Shown here: positions 1-7,062 of the stretch, piece after piece | Layout of the letters: each line of letters begins with the position of its first letter | Position numbering within the stretch: the first letter of the stretch is position 1 | Assembly (NCBI GenBank): GCA_031546715.1 | Contig: JAVBKA010000087.1 | Span: forward strand, 1 to 22,445 | Length of the DNA stretch: 22,445 nucleotides | DNA from: JAVBKA01 sp031546715 | GTDB taxonomy: Bacteria; Bacillota; Clostridia; Oscillospirales; UBA929 | Direction: 5' to 3' | Translations under genes and position numbers: made by a program | Notes under the pieces: model-generated | The model's input: only the letters and a program-made list of their open reading frames with translations | The model's database searches: none | What the model was told of the DNA's origin: nothing

Positions 1-1
1 G

Positions 2-913
2 TTACCAATTGATTATACCTCCGGACAATTCTTTAATATTCTGACTATTATTAGCCGCCATATATTCTTCAAGCTGAGCGATAATTTTTATAGGCGCATA
101 TGGGTCTTGGAATATAGCCGTTCCAACTCCCACGGCGGACGCTCCCGCCAGAAGCATTTCAACTGCGGCTTCACCTGAGCTGACGCCGCCCATGCCTAAA
201 ATCGGGCAGTCTGGCAGAGCCTTTGCCACTTGCCAGACGCATCTCAGCGCAATTGGCAGCACGGCAGGTCCTGACAGTCCTCCTGTGTTCATGTGCAGAA
301 TGGGTCTGCGTGTTGCAACGTCAATCCGCATTCCCAGCACTGTATTTATAAGGCTGATACCGTCCGCCCCCGCTTGCTTGGCGGCCACTGCAATTGACGC
401 TATATCCGTCACATTTGGGGACAGCTTTGTGATAATCGGACAGCCTGCGAACCTTTTAACAGCGGCAGTTGCCGATGCCGCACCCTCAGGGGTAATTCCA
501 AACTGCAAGCCACCTTGCTTAACGTTAGGGCAGCTCACGTTGACCTCTATTAAATCCACCTTATCGCCGAGAAGCTCAGCCATTTCGCTGTACTCCTCAA
601 CAGTGTTTCCAGAAATATTCGCAATTATAACAGTGTCAAACTGACGAAGAAACGGCAGCTCCTCCGAGATAAACCGCTGAACTCCCGGATTTTGCAAGCC
701 CACGCTGTTGAGCGTCCCCATAGGCGTCTCCGCAATTCTGGGGGGAGGATTACCCTGTCTTTCATGCCTTGTAAGACCTTTGACGCATATGCCACCAAGG
801 CGTGAAAGGTCATAAAACTTAGAGTATTCACGTCCAAAGCCAAAAGTACCCGAAACAGGTACTATTGGGTTTTTTAGCCGTACCCCCGCTAAATTTACTG
901 ATAAATCACGCAT
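2..913 (-). CDS. pyrD: Dihydroorotate dehydrogenase B, catalytic subunit
   Basis: The 303-residue protein oxidises dihydroorotate to orotate with FMN, the fourth step of UMP synthesis, in the cytosol. The sequence shows the class 1 signature: an N-terminal NPIVPVSGTFGFG stretch, the NVSCPN motif whose Cys is the catalytic base of class 1B enzymes, the KLSPN lysine segment, and C-terminal GGVSSG and GVGTAIF phosphate/FMN-binding loops. Length is normal for PyrDB. The ATG at 913 overlaps the end of pyrK by 8 bases (ATGCGTGA), so the two are translationally coupled and form the NAD-dependent PyrK/PyrD heterotetramer known from Firmicutes. The stop codon is at 2-4, so the gene is complete. Confidence 0.97.
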   Translation of the reverse strand: MRDLSVNLAGVRLKNPIVPVSGTFGFGREYSKFYDLSRLGGICVKGLTRHERQGNPPPRIAETPMGTLNSVGLQNPGVQRFISEELPFLRQFDTVIIANISGNTVEEYSEMAELLGDKVDLIEVNVSCPNVKQGGLQFGITPEGAASATAAVKRFAGCPIITKLSPNVTDIASIAVAAKQAGADGISLINTVLGMRIDVATRRPILHMNTGGLSGPAVLPIALRCVWQVAKALPDCPILGMGGVSSGEAAVEMLLAGASAVGVGTAIFQDPYAPIKIIAQLEEYMAANNSQNIKELSGGIINW

Positions 914-1643
914 TCCAGTCTACCTCCGCCGCATTAAAAACAGGTCCGTCCTTACATGCATGTTTGTACACAAGACCGCCCGAACCCTTTGTGGCACAGG
1001 CACAAACCAGACACGCCCCCACGCCGCAGCCCATACGCTCCTCCATGCTCACATAGCATGTCACCACGTTTTCGCACTCCTTTGCAACCGCCCTCAGCAT
1101 CGCCAAAGGACCGCAAGCAAAAACCTGCTCAAATCCACCGCTGGCAATTCTCTCCCGCACTATTTCATGGGGGTACGCCTTTGCTCCAAAAGAACCATCG
1201 TCGGTGACTATTTCCGCAGACTTAAATTCCCCTGTGAGGCATACAATCTGCTTATTTCTAAAGCCTAAAACCGCATGGGTATCAGGCAATCTTGAGGACG
1301 CAAACAGCATTGGCGGAACGCCGATACCGCCTCCCACAAGGAGCGTTTTTTTGTTTTCGGTAACATCAAAGCCATGCCCCAATGGACCTAGAACGTCTAA
1401 CATTTCTCCCGCTAAGCGCGCTTTCAGCCATCGTGTGCCAACACCTTTAGTGGCGTAGACCATGCGTAGCGTTCTCCCCTCGGCAGCGCATATGCTAATG
1501 GGGCGGCGAAGCATGTTTTCCTTGCCGCATAAAACATGAAGAAATTGCCCAGGAACTGCCGTTACAGCAGCCTCAGGCATTTCAATCGTCATGTCATATA
1601 TTCCGTCGGCGATTCTCTCATTTTTAAGAATTTTAGTTATCAT
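906..1643 (-). CDS. pyrK: Dihydroorotate dehydrogenase B, electron transfer subunit
   Basis: This subunit carries FAD and a 2Fe-2S cluster and passes electrons from PyrD to NAD. It belongs to the ferredoxin-reductase family: an N-terminal beta barrel with RRPISIC (flavin binding), a GGGIGVPP pyridine-nucleotide motif in the middle, and a C-terminal cluster motif CGVGACLVC with a further Cys in HACKDGP, giving the four cluster ligands. I chose the ATG at 1643 (protein begins MITKILK, 245 residues) because a GGGAG ribosome binding site lies five bases upstream; a TTG twelve bases further out is in frame but overlaps that site. It overlaps pyrD and lies 37 bases downstream of apbE on the same strand, so read-through from apbE is possible. 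Confidence 0.96.
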   Translation of the reverse strand: MITKILKNERIADGIYDMTIEMPEAAVTAVPGQFLHVLCGKENMLRRPISICAAEGRTLRMVYATKGVGTRWLKARLAGEMLDVLGPLGHGFDVTENKKTLLVGGGIGVPPMLFASSRLPDTHAVLGFRNKQIVCLTGEFKSAEIVTDDGSFGAKAYPHEIVRERIASGGFEQVFACGPLAMLRAVAKECENVVTCYVSMEERMGCGVGACLVCACATKGSGGLVYKHACKDGPVFNAAEVDWNA

Positions 1644-1651
1644 CAGTACTC

Positions 1652-1684
1652 CCAATCAATTTCTAATCAATTTACAATCATTAT
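1652..1684. repeat. Three degenerate 11-bp tandem repeats before pyrK
   Basis: On the plus strand the units are CCAATCAATTT, CTAATCAATTT and ACAATCATTAT, each sharing AATCA in register. They fill the apbE-pyrK gap and touch the pyrK ribosome binding site. They could be an operator for pyrKD, or simple A+T-rich chance repetition; the third copy is weak. Confidence 0.35.
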
Positions 1685-2706
1685 TCTACAATTAAGTCCT
1701 GTATACCGTCTGTCATCTTCGTCGTTCCGTCAGGGAGCACCCAAACTGCGTTGTACCCCGCCTTGTTAATCAGCTCAAGACCTTCCTCATAGGGCAAAAT
1801 AAATGCAGTAGTTGACAATAAATCGCATAGTCCTGAGTCTGGTCCGATTATGGTTACAGCACGGAAATAATTCGAAGGAAACAGGGTTTTGGGGTCGATA
1901 ATATGGCAGTATCTCACGCCGTTGACGGTGTAATAACGCTGATAATCACCGCTGGTTACAACGCATTCGGAGGTTGTTTTTAACAGAAAAAGATTCGTAT
2001 CTTCTAAAGGGTTCTCGGCGTCAGGGTCTTGAATGCCCACATTCCAGTTATCTCGAAACGAAGGAAGTCCCGACGGCGCAACATTTCCCCCCGCGCTGAC
2101 TAAAAGCTGCACATCATCAGACACCTCAGAAACCGCAAGCCCTGTTGCGTATCCTTTTGCAACTGCTCCAACATCGAGGGACATGCCTTCTTTTGCAAGA
2201 AAAACGGTGAGGTTTTTTTCATCAAGAATGATGTCCTTAATGTTGCAAAGCTTTTTTGCTTCCTCAAGCTCGCTCATTTCTGGAAGTCCTTCTCCCGATT
2301 CTCGGAAATCGTGCCATATTCTCAGCACAGGACCGATGGCAATATTGACAGCTTCGTGCGAATAATCGTACCATTCAATAGATTGCTTAATTAAGTCAAA
2401 AAGCTCCTGCGGAACGGCAACGGCGACTTTTCCTGCATTGTCGTTGACAGTTTTAATATTAATTAAGCTGTCATAATTATTATAAATGTCATATAGATTA
2501 TCAAGGTATGTCATTCTTCCCTTTAACGTAGTAACTGCTTTGTCAAACGCTTCTTGATTGTCTGCATAACCCACAACAGTGACTGTACTGTCAAAAACAT
2601 CAACAAAAGAGGCTGTATATTTAACATGCTCCTCAGTACAGGAGCAGAGAATAAGCATTGCAGAAACACAAAACGTCAGTAGAATTTTCCTTAGCATATA
2701 AAGCAT
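1681..2706 (-). CDS. apbE: FAD:protein FMN transferase (lipoprotein)
   Basis: ApbE proteins split FAD and attach FMN covalently to Thr/Ser of exported flavoproteins such as RnfG/NqrC-type subunits. The family marks seen here are DVGAVAKGYA, AGGNV, and the VTSGDYQRY...HIIDP metal/flavin segment. The N-terminus is a lipoprotein signal: a hydrophobic stretch ending in LILCSC, so the mature protein should be tethered outside the membrane at a Cys near residue 23. I chose the ATG at 2706 (341 residues, MLYMLRKIL) because GGAGA lies five bases upstream; an in-frame ATG at 2742 has no such site, and one at 2697 is 14 bases from it. The likely flavoprotein targets are not in the window. The ribosome binding site is buried in a predicted stem (see 2710-2763). 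Confidence 0.93.
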   Translation of the reverse strand: MLYMLRKILLTFCVSAMLILCSCTEEHVKYTASFVDVFDSTVTVVGYADNQEAFDKAVTTLKGRMTYLDNLYDIYNNYDSLINIKTVNDNAGKVAVAVPQELFDLIKQSIEWYDYSHEAVNIAIGPVLRIWHDFRESGEGLPEMSELEEAKKLCNIKDIILDEKNLTVFLAKEGMSLDVGAVAKGYATGLAVSEVSDDVQLLVSAGGNVAPSGLPSFRDNWNVGIQDPDAENPLEDTNLFLLKTTSECVVTSGDYQRYYTVNGVRYCHIIDPKTLFPSNYFRAVTIIGPDSGLCDLLSTTAFILPYEEGLELINKAGYNAVWVLPDGTTKMTDGIQDLIVE

Positions 2707-2709
2707 CCA

Positions 2710-2763
2710 TTTCTCCGGCGACACTAATAATAGAATGAGCAACTAACTCTCTCGCCGGAGAAA
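2710..2763 (-). promoter_or_regulatory. Inverted repeat sequestering the apbE ribosome binding site
   Basis: Perfect 12-base arms, TTTCTCCGGCGA at 2710-2721 and its complement at 2752-2763, are separated by 30 bases. In the minus-strand transcript the 3' arm contains the GGAGA ribosome binding site of apbE and ends three bases before the start codon, while the 5' arm contains the anti-Shine-Dalgarno TTTCTCC. The G+C-rich stem would hide the site, which suggests translational control. Whether a ligand, protein or temperature opens it is unknown; a dyad operator in DNA is the alternative. Confidence 0.5.
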
Positions 2764-2797
2764 TGATAAGCTGCTTTTATAAAAAGTCAGACGCAAC

Positions 2798-2829
2798 GTG
2801 ATTAGGCTGAGCTTGTTCAGCCTAATCAC
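2798..2829 (-). terminator. Hairpin downstream of the 2845-3282 gene
   Basis: Perfect 13-base arms, GTGATTAGGCTGA and its complement, enclose a six-base loop (2811-2816). On the minus strand it lies 16 bases after the stop of the membrane-protein gene, with a CTTTTT tract about 12 bases beyond the stem. The displaced T tract makes it a non-ideal intrinsic terminator, but position and stem strength fit. Confidence 0.55.
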
Positions 2830-2844
2830 TAAAATATCAAAACA

Positions 2845-3282
2845 TCACCAATAGGTGTATAGAACATATGCCATTGCAACGGATAATCCCGACAAAATAA
2901 GCACTTCAACCAGTTCACGGGTAATCTTTTTTGTACTTACCCAGCAAAATAAAAACCCAGCAACGCATATCGGCGCATTTGAGGCAATCAGCACGGAGCA
3001 CATATCAAAAAATGCAGTGTGCCACGCTATTCTAGATAAATCTTGTTTCCAAAACATGGCGTTTTGACCGTAAGTTCCCTCTTCCGCCTTAATCATCATA
3101 GCAAAAATAATCAGCAGCCATGACAGCGAGGTCAACGCCTTTATTACGATAAGCGCACCATTAGTTTTAGGTCTCCTGTTTTGAATCCACGCCAAACTTC
3201 CAATGATATCTTCATCGGGTACTGAAAGCTTAACTATGGCACCTCTGTCGTTTTTTTCAACTGACAGACCCTTGGGTTTCAT
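2845..3282 (-). CDS. Hypothetical membrane protein, 145 residues
   Basis: I do not recognise a family. The first about 40 residues are polar. Hydrophobic stretches follow at roughly 43-64, 88-115 and 124-143, so three (possibly four) membrane passes are likely, with a WHTAFFDMCS segment between. A very good ribosome binding site (GGAGGAG) precedes the ATG at 3282, which supports real translation. It is followed on its strand by a hairpin (2798-2829) separating it from apbE, so the two are probably distinct units. Nothing in the neighbours fixes its role. Confidence 0.7.
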   Translation of the reverse strand: MKPKGLSVEKNDRGAIVKLSVPDEDIIGSLAWIQNRRPKTNGALIVIKALTSLSWLLIIFAMMIKAEEGTYGQNAMFWKQDLSRIAWHTAFFDMCSVLIASNAPICVAGFLFCWVSTKKITRELVEVLILSGLSVAMAYVLYTYW

Positions 3283-3637
3283 GATTCTCCTCCAACTTTA
3301 TAAGAGCGTTTCAACGAAATTAAGCAATTTCTCGCTTTTGAACGCATATTTTCCATATTTGTGAAGTACTTTCTTAAAAGTACTATAAATGACATCTCAC
3401 AATAACATTTTTTCGCGGTAAAGTCAATGCTTACGTGCGCTATTTTCAAGGCTTTAGGCTATTTTTCAGCTTTTCCTAGCAAAGGAAAATGAAGCCTTGC
3501 AAACAACCCTTGTCAAAAGTTTCAGTTTGGTGAATTTGACCCTACCAAATTGAAAAAATATGTGCTAATATAGTATATGTAAAACGATACGCAAGAGTTG
3601 CGTATCGCAAGTTGCTTGCAGTTAATTACATGGTCCG
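3283..3637. other. Non-coding stretch with three inverted repeats
   Basis: About 355 bases carry no convincing gene. It holds a short stem AGTACTTT/AAAGTACT (3365-3372 with 3377-3384); a nested structure whose outer arms are CAAGGCTT/AAGCCTTG (3447-3454 with 3492-3499) and whose inner arms are TTTTCCT/AGGAAAA (3471-3477 with 3483-3489); and a near-perfect pair TTTCAGTTTGGT/ACCAAATTGAAA (3520-3531 with 3544-3555). A possible plus-strand promoter, TTGAAA-17-GTATAT, spans 3550-3578 but has no obvious gene behind it. This could be an untranslated leader, a small RNA or decayed DNA. Confidence 0.4.
3581..3607 (-). terminator. Intrinsic terminator of the 55-residue protein gene
   Basis: A 10-bp stem CGATACGCAA/TTGCGTATCG (3585-3594 with 3598-3607) has a three-base loop and, on the minus strand, is followed at once by TTTT (3584-3581). 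It starts 30 bases after the stop codon of the small minus-strand gene. Confidence 0.65.
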
Positions 3638-3805
3638 TTAGAACTGCTCTTTGAAATCCTCCACGGTGTCGCCTAAAGCACGGAGGCATCTGCCAACCTG
3701 TGTGCTACGCATTTTTCTGTTATCAACTGGCAGCAAGACTGTCGCGATTGCCATACCTGCAACCAACCCAACAGCTAAGCCGCATATCATAGTCATTTTG
3801 TGCAT
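3638..3805 (-). CDS. Small membrane protein, 55 residues (YtxH-like layout)
   Basis: This short gene reads MHKMTMICGLAVGLVAGMAI at the N-terminus, a single glycine/alanine-rich membrane helix (about residues 5-25), followed by LLPVDNRKMRS and a charged amphipathic tail ending GDTVEDFKEQF. The arrangement, a glycine-rich helix and then a basic/helical tail, resembles small YtxH-type stress or envelope proteins, but that is only a resemblance. An AGGAGTG ribosome binding site lies six bases before the ATG at 3805, and an intrinsic terminator follows the stop, so it looks like a complete monocistronic unit. It is divergent from the DUF1015 gene starting at 3889. Confidence 0.72.
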   Translation of the reverse strand: MHKMTMICGLAVGLVAGMAIATVLLPVDNRKMRSTQVGRCLRALGDTVEDFKEQF

Positions 3806-3888
3806 AATTCTCACTCCTGATTTTATTTTTTTAACATGAAGTCCGATTATAGTATTCTCAAAAACATAGATTTTTTCGGAGGTATTTT

Positions 3889-5070
3889 ATGGCAAATGTT
3901 AAACCTTTTTCAGCACTCATGTACAATTTCAGCAAAAGTGGAAAACCTGAGGAGCTTTGCTGCCCGCCTTATGATATTATTCCCGACACGAGTGTTTGGA
4001 AGAATAAAAATCCGTATAACGTAATTTCCCTTGAAAAACCAGAGGGCGCAACTCCTTATGCTGACGCAAAGGAAACCTTAAAAAGATGGCTTGCCGAAGA
4101 TATTTTGTGTTATGACGAAGCTCCCGCCTTTTACTTGTACGAGGAAAGCTATGTGTTTAACAATCAGCGTCAAAGCATTTCAGGAATTATGAGCCGTGTC
4201 GAGCTGACGGATTATTCAGAAGGCGTCATTAAACCCCACGAAAACACTCTTTCTGGCGCAAAGGTTGACAGATACGAGCTTATGATGGCTACACACTGCC
4301 ACTTTTCCCCTGTGTACGCCCTTTATAATGACGCTCAGCACGAGGTTCTGGCTATAACAGGACGATATAAGGCAACCGAGCCACGCATTGAATTTTTAAT
4401 GCCTGACGGCATCGTGCACAGGCTTTGGTCAATATCCTCCCCCCGTGACTGCGCCGCCATTGAAGCCGTCTTTGCTTCAAAAGCACTATATATCGCAGAC
4501 GGACACCATCGCTATGAAACATCTCTCAAGGTTAGTAAAGAGCTTGGGGAGCAAGTTTCTCCATACATAATGATGCTTCTTGTGGATATGTCCCACCCCG
4601 GCTTACTTGTTTTACCAACACATAGAATTGTTCACGATATACCTGATTTTGACGCAGAAGCCCTACTAAAGAAGCTTGAAAATGACTTTTCGATTGAAAA
4701 GTCCGATACTCTTGCATTCAACGCAGTGGTTATGCATGTCAACGATGTCTCCTACAGGCTTACTCTTAAGGACGAAAGCTTTAACGGCTTGGACGTTTCA
4801 ATTCTTCACGACTATATTTTGCAGCCGCACCTCGGTATCGATGCCGCAAACATGGCAGCAGGCAAAAACCTCAGCTATACAAGGGATGTTAAGGACGCTG
4901 TTGACGCTGTAAACAACGGCACGGCGCAGTGTGCTTTTATTCTCAACCCGACAAGAGTTGAGCAAATCAAGCAGGTTTCAGACGCAGGCGAAAAAATGCC
5001 ACAGAAATCCACATATTTTTATCCAAAACTCATTACAGGCTTGGTAATGAACGATTTTTCAAAGCTATGA
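3889..5070 (+). CDS. DUF1015 family protein
   Basis: A 393-residue cytosolic protein of a widespread family without a firmly assigned role here. Family marks: KPFSALMY near the N-terminus, CCPPYDIIPD, YLYEESYVF, a central IKPHENTLSGAKVDRYELM segment, and ADGHHRYET at about residue 203. The DGHHR motif resembles the nucleotide-contacting motif of ParB/sulfiredoxin-fold kinases, so an ATP-dependent small-molecule reaction is conceivable; that is inference. GGAGG lies six bases before the ATG. Its stop overlaps the pyrC start (ATGA, 5067-5070), so it is translationally coupled to pyrC and in the pyrC-pyrF operon, which hints at a link to pyrimidine or amino-acid metabolism. Confidence 0.9.
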   Translation: MANVKPFSALMYNFSKSGKPEELCCPPYDIIPDTSVWKNKNPYNVISLEKPEGATPYADAKETLKRWLAEDILCYDEAPAFYLYEESYVFNNQRQSISGIMSRVELTDYSEGVIKPHENTLSGAKVDRYELMMATHCHFSPVYALYNDAQHEVLAITGRYKATEPRIEFLMPDGIVHRLWSISSPRDCAAIEAVFASKALYIADGHHRYETSLKVSKELGEQVSPYIMMLLVDMSHPGLLVLPTHRIVHDIPDFDAEALLKKLENDFSIEKSDTLAFNAVVMHVNDVSYRLTLKDESFNGLDVSILHDYILQPHLGIDAANMAAGKNLSYTRDVKDAVDAVNNGTAQCAFILNPTRVEQIKQVSDAGEKMPQKSTYFYPKLITGLVMNDFSKL

Positions 5071-6047
5071 TAGTTACAACGAAGCCTTTTGTGGATATTC
5101 ACGTCCATTTGCGCGAGCCTGGTCAAACTCATAAGGAAACCATTGCTTCGGGAACTGCCGCCGCCTTCCACGGTGGCTTTGGCGCAGTGGCATGTATGCC
5201 CAACACCATACCAACCACCGATTCGCCCGAAAGAGTGCAGTGGATTTTAAAGCGCGCCCTAGACACAGGTGCACAGGGTGTCAAGGTTTACCCCGTGGCA
5301 TGTATAACCGATGCTTTGAAGGGCGATACTCTAACCGACTTTGCCGCTCTAAAAGCCGCAGGAGCGGCGGCACTTTCCGACGACGGCGTGCCTGTACTTG
5401 ACGATGCTCTAATGCAACAGGCTCTAGTTAAAGCGGCGGAGCTAAGACTGCCCGTTCTGAGCCATTGTGAACCCGAAACGGAGCTTGCGGAGCGTCATAT
5501 AAAACTTGCCGAAATAACCAAAACTCCGATTCACATTTGCCATGTGAGCCTAAAGGGAACAATTGACGTTATAAGGCGGGCAAAGAGCCGCGGTGTTCTC
5601 GTAACCGCCGAAACCTGCCCCCATTATTTTACCGATTTCGCCCAAGGAAAAATGAACCCACCCCTCGCCTCCCCTTGGGATGTTCAAGCAGTTATAGACG
5701 GCTTGGTTGACGGAACAATCGATGCCATCGTCACAGACCATGCGCCCCACACTTTGCTTGAAAAGCAGTCCGACAATCCCCCCAACGGTGTAATCGGGCT
5801 GGAAACGTCTCTGGCGGCAACTCTTACGGCTCTGTACCACACCGGTCTTTTAACCTTGGAACAAATTTTTGAAAAAATGCGGGACAATCCCGCCAGAATC
5901 TTAGGTATTCCCCTTCCCGCTGGCACTGTTACTATTGACACGGATTGCATTTGGGAGGTTCAGCCTGACGGCTTCAAAAGCATTTCGTCAAATTCTCCGT
6001 TTCTGCACCAAAAACTTAAAGGATGTGTCATAAACCATGTCTATTGA
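5067..6047 (+). CDS. pyrC: Dihydroorotase, compact class I form
   Basis: Converts carbamoyl aspartate to dihydroorotate with a zinc site. All expected ligands are visible: HVHLREPG (H12, H14), SDDG (D105/D106), SHCE (H133), CHVS (H159) and TDHAPH (D224), plus the CMPNT and KMNPPLASPWD substrate segments. The protein is only 326 residues, against about 420-430 for typical class I enzymes. It starts almost directly at the HxH motif, so about 45 residues of the N-terminal sandwich domain are absent, and H133 to H159 is 26 residues where about 50 is usual, so a loop region is also lost. The ATG overlaps the DUF1015 stop, and no longer in-frame start was seen. Probably active, but this should be treated as a minimal variant. 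Confidence 0.93.
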   Translation: MIVTTKPFVDIHVHLREPGQTHKETIASGTAAAFHGGFGAVACMPNTIPTTDSPERVQWILKRALDTGAQGVKVYPVACITDALKGDTLTDFAALKAAGAAALSDDGVPVLDDALMQQALVKAAELRLPVLSHCEPETELAERHIKLAEITKTPIHICHVSLKGTIDVIRRAKSRGVLVTAETCPHYFTDFAQGKMNPPLASPWDVQAVIDGLVDGTIDAIVTDHAPHTLLEKQSDNPPNGVIGLETSLAATLTALYHTGLLTLEQIFEKMRDNPARILGIPLPAGTVTIDTDCIWEVQPDGFKSISSNSPFLHQKLKGCVINHVY

Positions 6048-6957
6048 TACCTTAGTCGAACTAATTAGCGACAAACGCAACCCCACGGTCGTGGGATTAG
6101 ACCCTCGCCCTGATTACATACCAAAAGAACTGCTGGACAAGCACTATGCTCAACAAGGACAATGCATTGAGGCTCTTGCAAGCTCCTATCTGGAGTTTAA
6201 CATGGGCATTATTGACGCCATTGCGGATATCGTTCCCGCTGTAAAGCCCCAAGTCGCTTGTTATGAAGCTCTGGGACCATCTGGAATGGAAGCTCTGCGC
6301 AAAACCATGATTTACGCCAAAGAGCATGGTCTTTTTGTTATAGCCGATGCAAAACGTGGAGATATCGGCTCTACCTCCGAGGCGTACAGCGCAGCTTTTC
6401 TCGGTCGCACACTTCTTCCGAACACTGAAATTGAGTACGAAGCCTTCCCCTCCGACGCTTTGACCATTAACCCATACCTAGGCTCGGATAATCTAAACCC
6501 ATTTCTAGCCGACTGTGATAAGTACGGCAAGATGGTTTTTGTACTGTGCAAAACCTCCAACAAGTCCTCCATGGAGGTTCAAGAGCTTGATGTGGGACAT
6601 CGCCCGCTGTACAAGGTTATCGCTGAACAGTGCGTGTATCATTCAAGAAAGAGAGTTGGCAAAAGCCACTACTCGCCAATCGGAATCGTCGTCGGCGCAA
6701 CGCACCCACGTGACCTTACTCAGCTTCGCAGAGAGCTTGAAAATATCTTTTTCCTAGTTCCCGGCTTTGGCGCACAAGGCGGAGATGCCGGTGATGTTCG
6801 TGGTGCTTTTGACCGTTACGGCAGAGGTGCAATTATTAATAATTCTAGAGGAATTATTTGCGCTTGGCAAAAATCGGACAAAGACTTCGCTTCCGCTTCC
6901 CGTCAAGCAGCGCTTAACATGAAGGCGGATATACTAAGCTATGTTCAGGTAATATAG
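6037..6957 (+). CDS. pyrF: Orotidine 5'-phosphate decarboxylase
   Basis: Last step of UMP synthesis. The 306-residue length, the early VVGLDPRPDYIP and the late RGIICAW segment mark the longer subfamily 2 of OMP decarboxylases. The catalytic Asp/Lys array is present as ADAKRGDIGSTSEAY (DxKxxD). PGFGAQGGD supplies the phosphate-binding region. The start overlaps the pyrC end by 11 bases; AAAGGATG about ten bases upstream can serve as ribosome binding site, so translation is likely coupled. The stop lies inside a hairpin (6930-6966) that may end the DUF1015-pyrC-pyrF unit before the carA promoter. Confidence 0.96.
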   Translation: MSIDTLVELISDKRNPTVVGLDPRPDYIPKELLDKHYAQQGQCIEALASSYLEFNMGIIDAIADIVPAVKPQVACYEALGPSGMEALRKTMIYAKEHGLFVIADAKRGDIGSTSEAYSAAFLGRTLLPNTEIEYEAFPSDALTINPYLGSDNLNPFLADCDKYGKMVFVLCKTSNKSSMEVQELDVGHRPLYKVIAEQCVYHSRKRVGKSHYSPIGIVVGATHPRDLTQLRRELENIFFLVPGFGAQGGDAGDVRGAFDRYGRGAIINNSRGIICAWQKSDKDFASASRQAALNMKADILSYVQVI

Positions 6958-6990
6958 CTTAGTATACCTCCCCTTTTCCCCCGCATTTTT
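6930..6990 (+). terminator. Weak terminator-like hairpin at the end of pyrF
   Basis: Arms TATACTAAGCTAT (6930-6942) and its complement (6954-6966) flank an 11-base loop and include the pyrF stop. A CATTTTTT tract ends at 6990, about 18 bases beyond the stem, with a C-rich stretch between. Spacing is poor for an intrinsic terminator, but a new promoter follows directly, so at least partial termination is reasonable. Confidence 0.4.
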
Positions 6991-7005
6991 TAGATAATCT
7001 CACTA

Positions 7006-7034
7006 TTGCCAATCAATTCAGTATGTTATATAAT
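7006..7034 (+). promoter_or_regulatory. SigA-type promoter of carA-carB-guaA
   Basis: TTGCCA (7006-7011), a 17-base spacer and a perfect TATAAT (7029-7034). Transcription should begin near 7041, ten bases before the GAGGTG ribosome binding site at 7051-7056. The promoter therefore excludes any carA start upstream of about 7041. No attenuator fits in the very short leader. Confidence 0.75.
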
Positions 7035-7062
7035 CGTAAAAATTTATTATGAGGTGATTTAT

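Noticed and set aside
192..1458. Plus-strand open frames across pyrD and pyrK
   Set aside because: They are shadows of well-supported minus-strand genes and resemble no known protein.
7006..7062. Extended carA frame starting at TTG 7006
   Set aside because: The TTG is the first half of the -35 box of a good promoter, so the codon would not be in the transcript, and the extra residues match nothing in CarA proteins.
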